Of a stretch of 64,000 nt of DNA, positions 57,113 to 64,000 are shown in pieces. The position numbers were made by a program, and so were the translations under genes. Under the pieces are notes generated by a model, which was not told the origin of the DNA, did not search any database, and saw nothing but the letters and a program-made list of their open reading frames with translations. The number at the start of each line of letters is the position of its first letter. Position 1 is the stretch's first letter. Origin of the DNA: an uncultured Pelagibacteraceae bacterium. GTDB taxonomy: Bacteria; Pseudomonadota; Alphaproteobacteria; Pelagibacterales; Pelagibacteraceae. Location: assembly GCA_902578525.1 (NCBI GenBank), contig CACHDJ010000001.1, positions 62,001 through 126,000 on the forward strand, written 5' to 3'.

Positions 57113-58387
57113 ATGATTAATTTTTTAGATAAATTTTTAACTAGAACTAATAATTTAGACTATATAGGTCAAGGTTTTAATGATTTATTAAAAAATACTC
57201 CTATAAAAAAAGTTTTTGAATCAATTAATAATTTTTCTTCTAATAGTGAAATTCGATATGTAGGTGGTTGTGTTAGAAAAATAATTCAAAAAGAATTAGT
57301 AGATGATATTGATTTGGCTACAAACTTAAATCCTCAACAAGTAAGTGAAGCTCTTAAAAATGATAATATAAATTTTTATGAAACTGGAATTGAACATGGT
57401 ACTATAACAGCGGTTATAGAAGATTATAAATTTGAAATAACTAGTTTAAGAGAGGATCTAGAGACTGATGGCAGACATGCTAGAGTTAAGTTTTCAACTA
57501 ACTGGAAAAAAGATGCCTCAAGAAGAGATTTTACAATCAATTCAATTTTTTCTGATATCGAAGGTAATTTGTTTGATCCTTTTAATGGAAAAGAAGATTT
57601 AAAAAATGGTTTAGTCAAATTTATTGGAGACCCAGAAAAAAGAATTAAAGAAGATTATTTAAGAATCCTCCGATATTTAAGGTTTTTTTTAAAATATTCA
57701 AATAACAAGCATGAAACTGAAACCTTAAAAGTAATTAAAAAAAATCTAGTTGGGATTTCATCTTTATCAAGTGACAGGTTGTTGGATGAATTAAAAAAGT
57801 ATGTAAAGGCTCGTATTTTAACAAAACTGTCAAAAGATAAATTTTCTATTGAAGTGTTTAAAATTATTTTTCCACAAATCAAAAAAATCAAACTTTTTTC
57901 CAATCCAAATACATTTGCAAAAACAAAGATTCAAGAGGCAAATTTTATATTTTTGCTCTCTTTGTTAATAATTGATGGCTCTGATAATGCTGATTATTTT
58001 ATATATAAATTTAATATTTCAAAAAAAAATCAAAAAAGATTAAAAATAATTGATAATTTTTATAATGAAAAAATTACTATAAGATCTTTTACAGAACAAA
58101 ATTTAAATAAATTTTTTTATTATCATGGTAAACAAGCTGTTATAGATATTTTAAGTTATAGGTTGTTTACTTTAAAAAAAGTCGATGAAAAATTACTTAA
58201 CTTTATACGTATATTTGAGTCAAAAAATTTACCAATTATGCCAATTAATGCGAAAGTATTAATAGAAAAATATCATATTCCAAAGGGTATAACTCTGGGA
58301 AATAAACTAAAGATGATAGAGGAAAAGTGGGTTAACAATAATTTTCAATTATCTGAGAAACAAATAAATAAACTCATAAGTGGTTAA
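57113..58387 (+). CDS. cca: CCA tRNA nucleotidyltransferase / poly(A) polymerase family protein
   Basis: A 424-residue class II nucleotidyltransferase. The head motif is IRYVGGCVRKIIQ, then VDDIDLATNL with the two catalytic Asps. ITSLREDLETDGRHARVKF, ASRRDFTINSI and the EDYLRILRYLRFFLKY helix follow; the set is typical of alphaproteobacterial CCA-adding enzymes. It repairs or completes tRNA 3' CCA ends. It follows tRNA-Gln with a 4-nt gap and has no recognisable Shine-Dalgarno. It overlaps the convergent greA by 4 nt. Confidence 0.93.
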   Translation: MINFLDKFLTRTNNLDYIGQGFNDLLKNTPIKKVFESINNFSSNSEIRYVGGCVRKIIQKELVDDIDLATNLNPQQVSEALKNDNINFYETGIEHGTITAVIEDYKFEITSLREDLETDGRHARVKFSTNWKKDASRRDFTINSIFSDIEGNLFDPFNGKEDLKNGLVKFIGDPEKRIKEDYLRILRYLRFFLKYSNNKHETETLKVIKKNLVGISSLSSDRLLDELKKYVKARILTKLSKDKFSIEVFKIIFPQIKKIKLFSNPNTFAKTKIQEANFIFLLSLLIIDGSDNADYFIYKFNISKKNQKRLKIIDNFYNEKITIRSFTEQNLNKFFYYHGKQAVIDILSYRLFTLKKVDEKLLNFIRIFESKNLPIMPINAKVLIEKYHIPKGITLGNKLKMIEEKWVNNNFQLSEKQINKLISG

Positions 58388-58860
58388 ATATATTTAACAT
58401 CTTTGATTTCAAAATTTTTTATTCCGGCAGGTGTGTTGATTTCTACAAGATCATTTTTATTTTTACCTATAAGCCCTCTACCTATTGGAGATTGAAAATA
58501 AATAAGTTTTTTTTTTAAGTCAGCCTCATCTTTGCCTACAATTTTATAATCTATTTTTTCATTGGTATCTAAATTTTCAAGATAAACTGTAGAACCAAAG
58601 ATGACTTTTCCATTATTGTTTAGCTTAGTAACATCAATGACATTTGCTCTTGCAATAATATCATTAATTTCGGTAATTCTTCCCTCGTTATGAGATTGTT
58701 CTTCTTTTGCAGCATGATATTCTGCATTTTCTTTTAGATCTCCGTGAGATCTGGCCTCAGCAATTGCCGAAACAATTTCTGGTCTCTTCTTTTCTTTTAA
58801 AAAAATTAATTCCTTTTTTAATTTTTCTAATCCTAACGATGTTATAGGTTCTTTATCCAT
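58384..58860 (-). CDS. greA: Transcription elongation factor GreA
   Basis: A 158-residue factor. An N-terminal coiled coil (KLKKELIFLKEKKRPEIVSA, then SHGDLKENAEYHAAKEEQ) carries the acidic tip residues that enter the polymerase secondary channel, and a FKBP-like C-terminal domain has SPIGRGLIGK. It stimulates transcript cleavage in stalled complexes. Its ATG directly adjoins the hemF stop codon. Confidence 0.98.
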   Translation of the reverse strand: MDKEPITSLGLEKLKKELIFLKEKKRPEIVSAIAEARSHGDLKENAEYHAAKEEQSHNEGRITEINDIIARANVIDVTKLNNNGKVIFGSTVYLENLDTNEKIDYKIVGKDEADLKKKLIYFQSPIGRGLIGKNKNDLVEINTPAGIKNFEIKDVKYI

Positions 58861-59688
58861 TTAATTCCATTTCGCTAAAGGGGGGAGCGACATTAAAATT
58901 CCTTCAATATTCCCACCAGTATGTAATCCAAATTTGGTACCTCTATCATAAAGCAAGTTGAATTCTGCATATCTACCTCTTTTAATATATTGAGCTTCCT
59001 TATTTTTAATACTCCATTTTTTTTTTAACTTTTTTCTAATTATCTTATTAAACAGTATCTGAAATGTAATACTTAGATCTCTTACAAAATTAAAATCTTT
59101 TTCAAAATTATTTTTTTTATAATCAAAGAAAATTCCACCTATACCTCTTGCTTCTCTTCGATGTTGAAGATAGAAATATTCATCACACCATTTTTTATAT
59201 TTTTTATAATAATTTTTATTATGCCGGTTACACATATTCTCTAAAGTTTTATGAAAATCATTTTTTTCTGGAACATCTTTTATTGATGGTGTTAAATCTA
59301 CTCCACCACCAAACCATTGTTGAGTTGTACAAATGAATCTAGTGTTAAAGTGCATAGCAGGTATTAAAGGATTTTTCATATGCATTACTACTGATACCCC
59401 TGAAGCCCAAAATCTAGGATCTTTGCTTGCTCCTGGAATATTTTTTTGAAATTTTTTTGGAAATTTTCCATAAACTTTAGAAAAATTCACACCAACTTTG
59501 TCAAATATTTTTCCATTTCTTAATATTCTATATTCACCGCCACCTTCATCTTTTTTTTGATTTCTTTTCCACGTTTTAGAACTAAATTTTATTTTATTAT
59601 TTTCTAAAACGCTGATGTCATAACAGAATGCGTCTTGTATTAATTTAAACCAATTACTTGCCAGATCTTTTTTGATATCTAAATCCAT
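58861..59688 (-). CDS. hemF: Oxygen-dependent coproporphyrinogen III oxidase
   Basis: A 275-residue enzyme converting coproporphyrinogen III to protoporphyrinogen IX with O2. Family signatures are SVVMHMKNPLIPAMHFNTRF, QQWFGGGVDLTP, LQHRREARGIGGIFFDY, YIKRGRYAEFNLLYDRGTKF and the closing LMSLPPLAKWN. ATG 59688 is taken; another ATG at 59706 is possible and would overlap trmL further. Haem supply fits the nearby cytochrome genes. Confidence 0.95.
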   Translation of the reverse strand: MDLDIKKDLASNWFKLIQDAFCYDISVLENNKIKFSSKTWKRNQKKDEGGGEYRILRNGKIFDKVGVNFSKVYGKFPKKFQKNIPGASKDPRFWASGVSVVMHMKNPLIPAMHFNTRFICTTQQWFGGGVDLTPSIKDVPEKNDFHKTLENMCNRHNKNYYKKYKKWCDEYFYLQHRREARGIGGIFFDYKKNNFEKDFNFVRDLSITFQILFNKIIRKKLKKKWSIKNKEAQYIKRGRYAEFNLLYDRGTKFGLHTGGNIEGILMSLPPLAKWN

Positions 59689-60152
59689 TTTGTTTGTTTT
59701 AAACATTCAGCTAAGGTAATTGCAACAGATGATGCTAAATTTAATGAACGTTTACTACTTTTCATAGGTATTTTTAGTCTGTTATTTATTAATTTATGTA
59801 CTTTTTCCGGAACTCCTGCACTTTCACGTCCAAATAAAATCGTATCATTTTTTTTAAATTTAAATTTTGTATAAGATATAGAGGCTTTAGTAGTCATTAA
59901 TATTATTCTTTGATCTTTTTTAGATTTAAAAAAAATATTTGCATTTCTGTAAAAATTTATATCCTTTTCATCCATGTAATCCATTACAACTCTTTTAAAT
60001 CTTTTATCAGATAGCAAAAATCCGCATGGTTCAATTATTTCAAGTTTTGCTCCGAGACATGCACAAGTTCTAATTATTGCAGCTGTATTTTGGGGGATAT
60101 CAGGTTCAAATAATGCTATTTTAGGGCTAAGATTAGTTAAATTCTGTGTCAT
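59679..60152 (-). CDS. trmL: tRNA (cytidine(34)-2'-O)-methyltransferase
   Basis: A 157-residue SPOUT methyltransferase of the TrmL group, modifying the wobble base of certain tRNA-Leu. Visible elements are ALFEPDIPQNTAAIIRTCA at the N-terminus, ILFGRESAGVPEKVH, and the C-terminal RSLNLASSVAITLAECL knot segment. It is divergent from petA with 92 nt between starts. Confidence 0.94.
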   Translation of the reverse strand: MTQNLTNLSPKIALFEPDIPQNTAAIIRTCACLGAKLEIIEPCGFLLSDKRFKRVVMDYMDEKDINFYRNANIFFKSKKDQRIILMTTKASISYTKFKFKKNDTILFGRESAGVPEKVHKLINNRLKIPMKSSKRSLNLASSVAITLAECLKQTKWI

Positions 60153-60182
60153 TCTATCAGTAGTAAAATTAATATTTTATAT

Positions 60183-60198
60183 TATATGAAATCATATA
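60183..60198. promoter_or_regulatory. 16-bp perfect dyad upstream of petABC
   Basis: TATATGA-AA-TCATATA is a perfect inverted repeat with a 2-bp centre, located in the 92-nt divergent gap between trmL and petA (47 nt before the petA ATG). It has the size of a dimeric regulator site. AT richness makes chance dyads common, so the assignment is tentative. Confidence 0.3.
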
Positions 60199-60244
60199 TT
60201 AAGTGGAAATAATCAATTTTAAGTATATTTAATTAGAGTTACTG

Positions 60245-60754
60245 ATGTCTGAAAAAAAAACTAATAGAAGAGATTTCTTATTTACAGCAACCTATGCCGT
60301 AGGAGCGGTAGGTGTGGGTGCTACAGTCTGGCCTATGATAGATCAAATGAATCCGGATGCCTCTGTTAAAGCATTAGCTAGTACAGAAGTAGATATAAGT
60401 TCAGTAACGCCTGGAAAAACAATTACAGTTCTTTGGAGAGGCAAACCAGTTTTTATCAGAAGAAGAACACAAGAAGAAATAACTGAGGCAAAATCCGTCA
60501 AGATGGAAGAATTAAAAGATCCAGAAAAAGATGAGGATAGAGCTAAGAATCCTGAGTGGCTAGTAATGCTAGGCGTTTGTACTCACTTAGGTTGTGTTCC
60601 ACTTAATGATAAAGGAGATTATAACGGTTGGTTTTGTCCATGCCATGGTTCACATTATGATACTTCAGGTAGAATTAGAAAAGGTCCAGCACCAACAAAT
60701 ATGGAAGTTCCAAAATATGAATTTGTTAACTCTAATACAATTAAAATTGGATAA
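60245..60754 (+). CDS. petA: Ubiquinol-cytochrome c reductase Rieske iron-sulfur subunit
   Basis: A 169-residue Rieske protein. The twin-arginine export motif is [19 protein letters not shown], and a membrane anchor follows. The 2Fe-2S ligands are in [11 protein letters not shown] and [20 protein letters not shown] (Cys-x-His and Cys-x2-His, with the disulfide cysteines present). It is first in petABC, 5 nt before petB. Confidence 0.98.
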   Translation: MSEKKTNRRDFLFTATYAVGAVGVGATVWPMIDQMNPDASVKALASTEVDISSVTPGKTITVLWRGKPVFIRRRTQEEITEAKSVKMEELKDPEKDEDRAKNPEWLVMLGVCTHLGCVPLNDKGDYNGWFCPCHGSHYDTSGRIRKGPAPTNMEVPKYEFVNSNTIKIG

Positions 60755-60759
60755 AACTA

Positions 60760-62022
60760 ATGAGTGATCACGAATATATTCCTAAATCAAAATTTGGAAA
60801 ATGGTTCAATGACAGGCTTCCGTTACTTTCTTTAGCAAATCATTTAACTGATTATCCAACACCCAAAAATTTAAATTATTGGTGGACTTTTGGAGGAATT
60901 CTTACTTTCTGTTTGATTACTCAAATTGTTACAGGACTAGTCTTGGCAATGCACTATATTGCCCATGCTGATATGGCCTTTGAAAGTGTTGAGCATATTA
61001 TGAGAGATGTAAACTATGGATGGTTGATTAGGTATATACATGCAAACGGTGCATCTATGTTTTTTCTAGCAGTTTATATTCATATATTTAGATCTTTATT
61101 CTATGGATCTTATAAGTCGCCAAGAGAAATAATATGGATTATTGGTATCATAATTTATTTATTGATGATGGCTGCGGCTTTTATGGGGTATGTTTTGCCA
61201 TGGGGACAAATGAGTTTTTGGGGAGCCACTGTTATTACAAATTTATTTAGCGCAATTCCTTTAGTAGGAGAAGGAATCGTCACTTGGTTGTGGGGTGGTT
61301 ACTCGGTAGATAATCCAACATTAACAAGATTTTTTACTTTGCACTATTTAATTCCTTTTTTAATTTTAGGATTAGTAGTTTTACATATTTGGGCATTACA
61401 CGTCCCTGGTAATAACAATCCTGTCGGAATAGATATCAAAAAACCCTCTAAGGATACTGTTCCATTTCACCCTTACATAGTAATTAAAGATGGTTTTGCG
61501 TTATTAATGTTTTTAATTGTTTTTGCTTTTTTTGTATTCTACACGCCAAATATTTTAGGACATGCGGATAATTATATTGAAGCAGATCCCTTGGTGACAC
61601 CTGCACATATTGTTCCTGAATGGTATTTATTACCTTTTTATGCAATCTTAAGATCTGTTCCTGATAAACTTTTGGGTGTGATCGCGATGTTATCTGCAAT
61701 CTTAATTTTAGCAGCTCTACCATGGCTTGATACTTCAAAAATTAGATCTGCTGTTTTCAGACCTTTATATAAACAGTTTTACTGGATCTTAGTTGCTGAT
61801 GTTTTAATTTTAGGATACGTAGGAGCAATGCCTGCTGAAGGATTATATTTATTAATAGCAAGGGTGGCTACAGCATATTATTTTTTACACTTTTTAGTGG
61901 TACTCCCAGTTTTAGGATTTAAAGAAAAAACGTTACCAGTTCCATTAAGCATTACCGAGCCTATATTAGGGGGATCTCCAAATTTAGTAGCAGCAAAAAA
62001 TGATGAAAGATTAAAAGAATAA
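60760..62022 (+). CDS. petB: Cytochrome b of the bc1 complex
   Basis: A 420-residue, eight-helix cytochrome b. Haem histidines are in [31 protein letters not shown] and [11 protein letters not shown]. The Qo-site PEWY is in [19 protein letters not shown], and [19 protein letters not shown] is present. It lies 5 nt after petA and directly abuts petC. Confidence 0.99.
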   Translation: MSDHEYIPKSKFGKWFNDRLPLLSLANHLTDYPTPKNLNYWWTFGGILTFCLITQIVTGLVLAMHYIAHADMAFESVEHIMRDVNYGWLIRYIHANGASMFFLAVYIHIFRSLFYGSYKSPREIIWIIGIIIYLLMMAAAFMGYVLPWGQMSFWGATVITNLFSAIPLVGEGIVTWLWGGYSVDNPTLTRFFTLHYLIPFLILGLVVLHIWALHVPGNNNPVGIDIKKPSKDTVPFHPYIVIKDGFALLMFLIVFAFFVFYTPNILGHADNYIEADPLVTPAHIVPEWYLLPFYAILRSVPDKLLGVIAMLSAILILAALPWLDTSKIRSAVFRPLYKQFYWILVADVLILGYVGAMPAEGLYLLIARVATAYYFLHFLVVLPVLGFKEKTLPVPLSITEPILGGSPNLVAAKNDERLKE

Positions 62023-62802
62023 GTGAAATTTTTTTTTAAAATATTTTTGTTTATTACTATATTTTTTTTAAGCCCATATACCTTAAATGCCGCTGAAAAA
62101 GTTGAATATTTAAAAACTGACTGGAGTTTCAAAGGTCTTTTTGGGAAATTTGATCGGGGAGCGCTACAAAGAGGCTATCAAGTTTACACTGAAGTATGCT
62201 CATCTTGTCATTCTATGAAATATTTAAGTTACAGAAATTTATCTCAGAAGGGTGGACCTGAATTTACAGAGGAGCAAGCAAAAGCAATAGCAGCATCTTT
62301 TGAGGTTAAAGATGGACCAAATGCAGATGGAGAAATGTTTACTAGACCAGGGAAACTATCAGATAAATTTGTTATGCCTTATGATAATGTTAAAGCAGCA
62401 CAAGCTGCAAATGGAGGAGCATACCCACCAGATATGTCAGTTCTAGCTAAAGCAAGAGGGGGTGGAGTAGATTATATTTATTCTCTTCTCCAAGGATATG
62501 AGGAACCACCAGCTGGAGTAACTTTAGACGATGGAGTTTATTATAACAAATATATGTATGGTAATAAAATTAAAATGTCTAATCAACTATCTGATGGGTT
62601 AGTCGAATATGGTGATGGCACAAATGCGACAGTTGAACAGATGTCTAAAGATGTAACAACATTTTTGATGTGGGCAGCTGAACCTCATTTAGAGTCGAGA
62701 CATCAGATGGGTTTTAAAGCCATAGTATATTTAATTATTTTGACAATATTGGTTTATTTTAGCATGAAAAGAATTTGGTCACGTATTAAAACGGAAGTTT
62801 AA
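62023..62802 (+). CDS. petC: Cytochrome c1 of the bc1 complex
   Basis: A 259-residue cytochrome c1 with a signal peptide (about residues 1-22), haem-binding CSSCHSMKYLSYRNL, and a C-terminal membrane anchor (YLIILTILVYFSM). Start is GTG 62023, immediately after the petB stop; no ATG is available nearby. It passes electrons to cytochrome c. The 3' end overlaps the convergent ychF by 24 nt. Confidence 0.97.
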   Translation: MKFFFKIFLFITIFFLSPYTLNAAEKVEYLKTDWSFKGLFGKFDRGALQRGYQVYTEVCSSCHSMKYLSYRNLSQKGGPEFTEEQAKAIAASFEVKDGPNADGEMFTRPGKLSDKFVMPYDNVKAAQAANGGAYPPDMSVLAKARGGGVDYIYSLLQGYEEPPAGVTLDDGVYYNKYMYGNKIKMSNQLSDGLVEYGDGTNATVEQMSKDVTTFLMWAAEPHLESRHQMGFKAIVYLIILTILVYFSMKRIWSRIKTEV

Positions 62803-63852
62803 TACGTCTCCATCTTTAACAATATAATCTTTGCCTTCTAGTCTCATTTTTCCATTTGTTTTAGAATTAACCCACCCTTTATTAGTAATAAAATCATCAT
62901 AAGATATAGTTTCTGCTCTAATAAACCCTTTTTCAAAATCAGAATGAATCTCGCCTGCAGCTTTTGGAGCTGTACAATTTTTCTCAATGGTCCATGCTCT
63001 TGTCTCTTCTGGACCGGATGTAAAATATGTTTCTAGTTCTAAGATTTTATACCCTTTTTGTATTAACATATTCAATCCAGTTTCTTTTGAACCAATCATT
63101 TCCATATAATTTTTTTTTTCTTCGCTTTCTAATTCATTAATTTGATTTTCTATATCTGCAGAAACAATTAATGTGTTTTCTTCTTTGTATTTATTTATGA
63201 AGTTTTTTGTATATTTGTTTCCATTTTGAACACTTTTTTCATCTACATTACATACAAATATCTTTGGTTTTATTGAGAGTAATCCACTTTGATTTAAAAG
63301 TTTTTTATCAAATTGATCTTTTAAAATAGATAAATCCCTATCTTTATTAATACAATCTAATGCTATTTGTAATATTTTTAATTGTTCTTCATCAATATTC
63401 TTTTTATTGCTTTTTTCTAATCTTTTTTGGATAGACTCTAAATCAGCCAACATCATTTCAGTTTCAATAATCTCTAAATCCCTGATTGGATCAACTGTTT
63501 GATTTACACTTTGAATGTCGTCTGAATCAAAGCATCTAATCATATGAATAATGGCATCTACCTCTCTAATATGGGACAAAAATTTATTACCCAAACCTTC
63601 ACCTTTAGATGCTCCTTTTACTAGTCCAGCGATATCAACAAAAGAGATAGTTGTGTTTATTATTTTTTTCGATTTAGATATATTTGCTAAATTATTTAAT
63701 CTTTCATCAGGCACAGGAACAACTCCGATATTAGGATCAATTGTACAGAATGGAAAGTTTGCAGCCTGTGCTTTGCTAGAATTTGTTAAGGCATTAAATA
63801 AGGTTGATTTACCAACGTTTGGCAAACCTACTATTCCACATTTGAAACTCAT
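62779..63852 (-). CDS. ychF: Redox-regulated ATPase YchF (OLA1 family)
   Basis: A 357-residue Obg-like nucleotidase. G1 is GIVGLPNVGKSTLFNALTNS and G3 is FVDIAGLVKGASKGEGLG; the G4 position lacks NKxD (FVCNVDEKS), as expected for this ATP-preferring family. The C-terminal TGS-like end (GCI-type segments, YIVKDGDVLNFRF) is present. It binds ribosomes. Its start overlaps the pth stop by 1 nt (TAATG), a common bacterial order. Confidence 0.97.
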   Translation of the reverse strand: MSFKCGIVGLPNVGKSTLFNALTNSSKAQAANFPFCTIDPNIGVVPVPDERLNNLANISKSKKIINTTISFVDIAGLVKGASKGEGLGNKFLSHIREVDAIIHMIRCFDSDDIQSVNQTVDPIRDLEIIETEMMLADLESIQKRLEKSNKKNIDEEQLKILQIALDCINKDRDLSILKDQFDKKLLNQSGLLSIKPKIFVCNVDEKSVQNGNKYTKNFINKYKEENTLIVSADIENQINELESEEKKNYMEMIGSKETGLNMLIQKGYKILELETYFTSGPEETRAWTIEKNCTAPKAAGEIHSDFEKGFIRAETISYDDFITNKGWVNSKTNGKMRLEGKDYIVKDGDVLNFRFNT

Positions 63853-64000
63853 TATTTGTTATTAACAGTGCTAGAAAATAGATCTAATTTTTTCTTAATC
63901 AGATCACCTATAGAGTCAGTTATATTTTTAGATATTTTATTAATTCCTATAATTTCATCTTCATCAAAATTTTGTAAAACATAATCACTAATTTCAATTT
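63852..64000 (-). CDS. pth: Peptidyl-tRNA hydrolase (C-terminal part, 5' end outside window)
   Basis: The minus-strand frame is open from the window edge to a TAA at 63854-63852 and encodes about 49 residues beginning IEISDYVLQNFDEDEI. This matches the end of Pth, where a (V)xxYVL.xF.xxE segment precedes the last helix. The enzyme releases peptides from stray peptidyl-tRNA. The pth-ychF order and the 1-nt overlap support the call. Confidence 0.8.
   Translation of the reverse strand, partial: IEISDYVLQNFDEDEIIGINKISKNITDSIGDLIKKKLDLFSSTVNNK

Overview
The window reads as a gene-dense, AT-rich (about 30 % GC by eye, not counted), strongly streamlined chromosome segment of a marine alphaproteobacterium, almost certainly of the SAR11 / Candidatus Pelagibacter group. 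The grounds are: Lys/Asn/Ile-rich proteins; start and stop codons that overlap or nearly touch; a full retinal-making set (crtI, crtB, crtY, blh); alphaproteobacterial hallmarks (CcrM GANTC methyltransferase, DUF2093, DUF3035, paired ATP synthase b and b' subunits, ccrM-mutY-dciA-dsbA-smc order); and no mobile element, prophage or CRISPR array. The only RNA gene recognised is one tRNA-Gln(UUG).

Layout. 1-9.8 kb: the 3' part of a cyclopropane-fatty-acid-synthase-type methyltransferase, a very lysine-rich coiled-coil protein, a small membrane protein, a DCC-type thiol protein, the TldD/TldE protease pair, a DUF6134-like periplasmic protein, a YczE-like membrane protein, TypA, an unlisted 38-residue basic protein, and a sulfotransferase-like protein. 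9.8-11.9 kb: groES-groEL behind a heat-shock-type promoter and in front of a bidirectional terminator. 11.9-18.4 kb: HAD phosphatase, ribF, ileS, lspA, a DUF3035 lipoprotein and pgi as one overlapping run. 18.3-26 kb (mostly minus): rsmD, purD, then a lipid A/Kdo block (lpxL-like, lpxK, waaA, msbA) and ubiA. 26-30 kb: small metabolic genes (quinone reductase, pirin, haloacid-dehalogenase type HAD) and rsmE. 30-37.4 kb: cytochrome aa3 oxidase structural and assembly genes, ending in thrC and a peroxiredoxin.

37.4-49.9 kb is one long minus-strand run: dciA, dsbA-like, smc, ATP synthase F0 (atpI-B-E-F'-F), crtI-crtB-crtY-blh, ispH, thrB, rnhA. It places proton-driven ATP synthesis next to the pathway that makes retinal for a light-driven proton pump; the rhodopsin gene and crtE are not in the window. 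49.9-57 kb: mutY, a flavin monooxygenase, ccrM, rnhB, a UDG-like gene, a TPR lipoprotein and ispE. 57-64 kb: tRNA-Gln, the CCA-adding enzyme, greA, hemF, trmL, the cytochrome bc1 operon petABC, ychF and the 3' end of pth.

Most of the window is ordinary housekeeping sequence. The items most worth a second look are: a near-consensus ccrM promoter with two CcrM methylation sites inside its core; an SMC protein of about 800 residues with no recognisable hinge; a tRNA whose processed 3' end lies 4 nt before the start codon of the CCA-adding enzyme; an uncharacterised Lys-rich coiled-coil protein; two very small proteins (38 and 41 residues); a 10-bp inverted repeat bracketing about 100 nt of non-coding DNA; and divergent gene pairs with 0-17 nt between their start codons.
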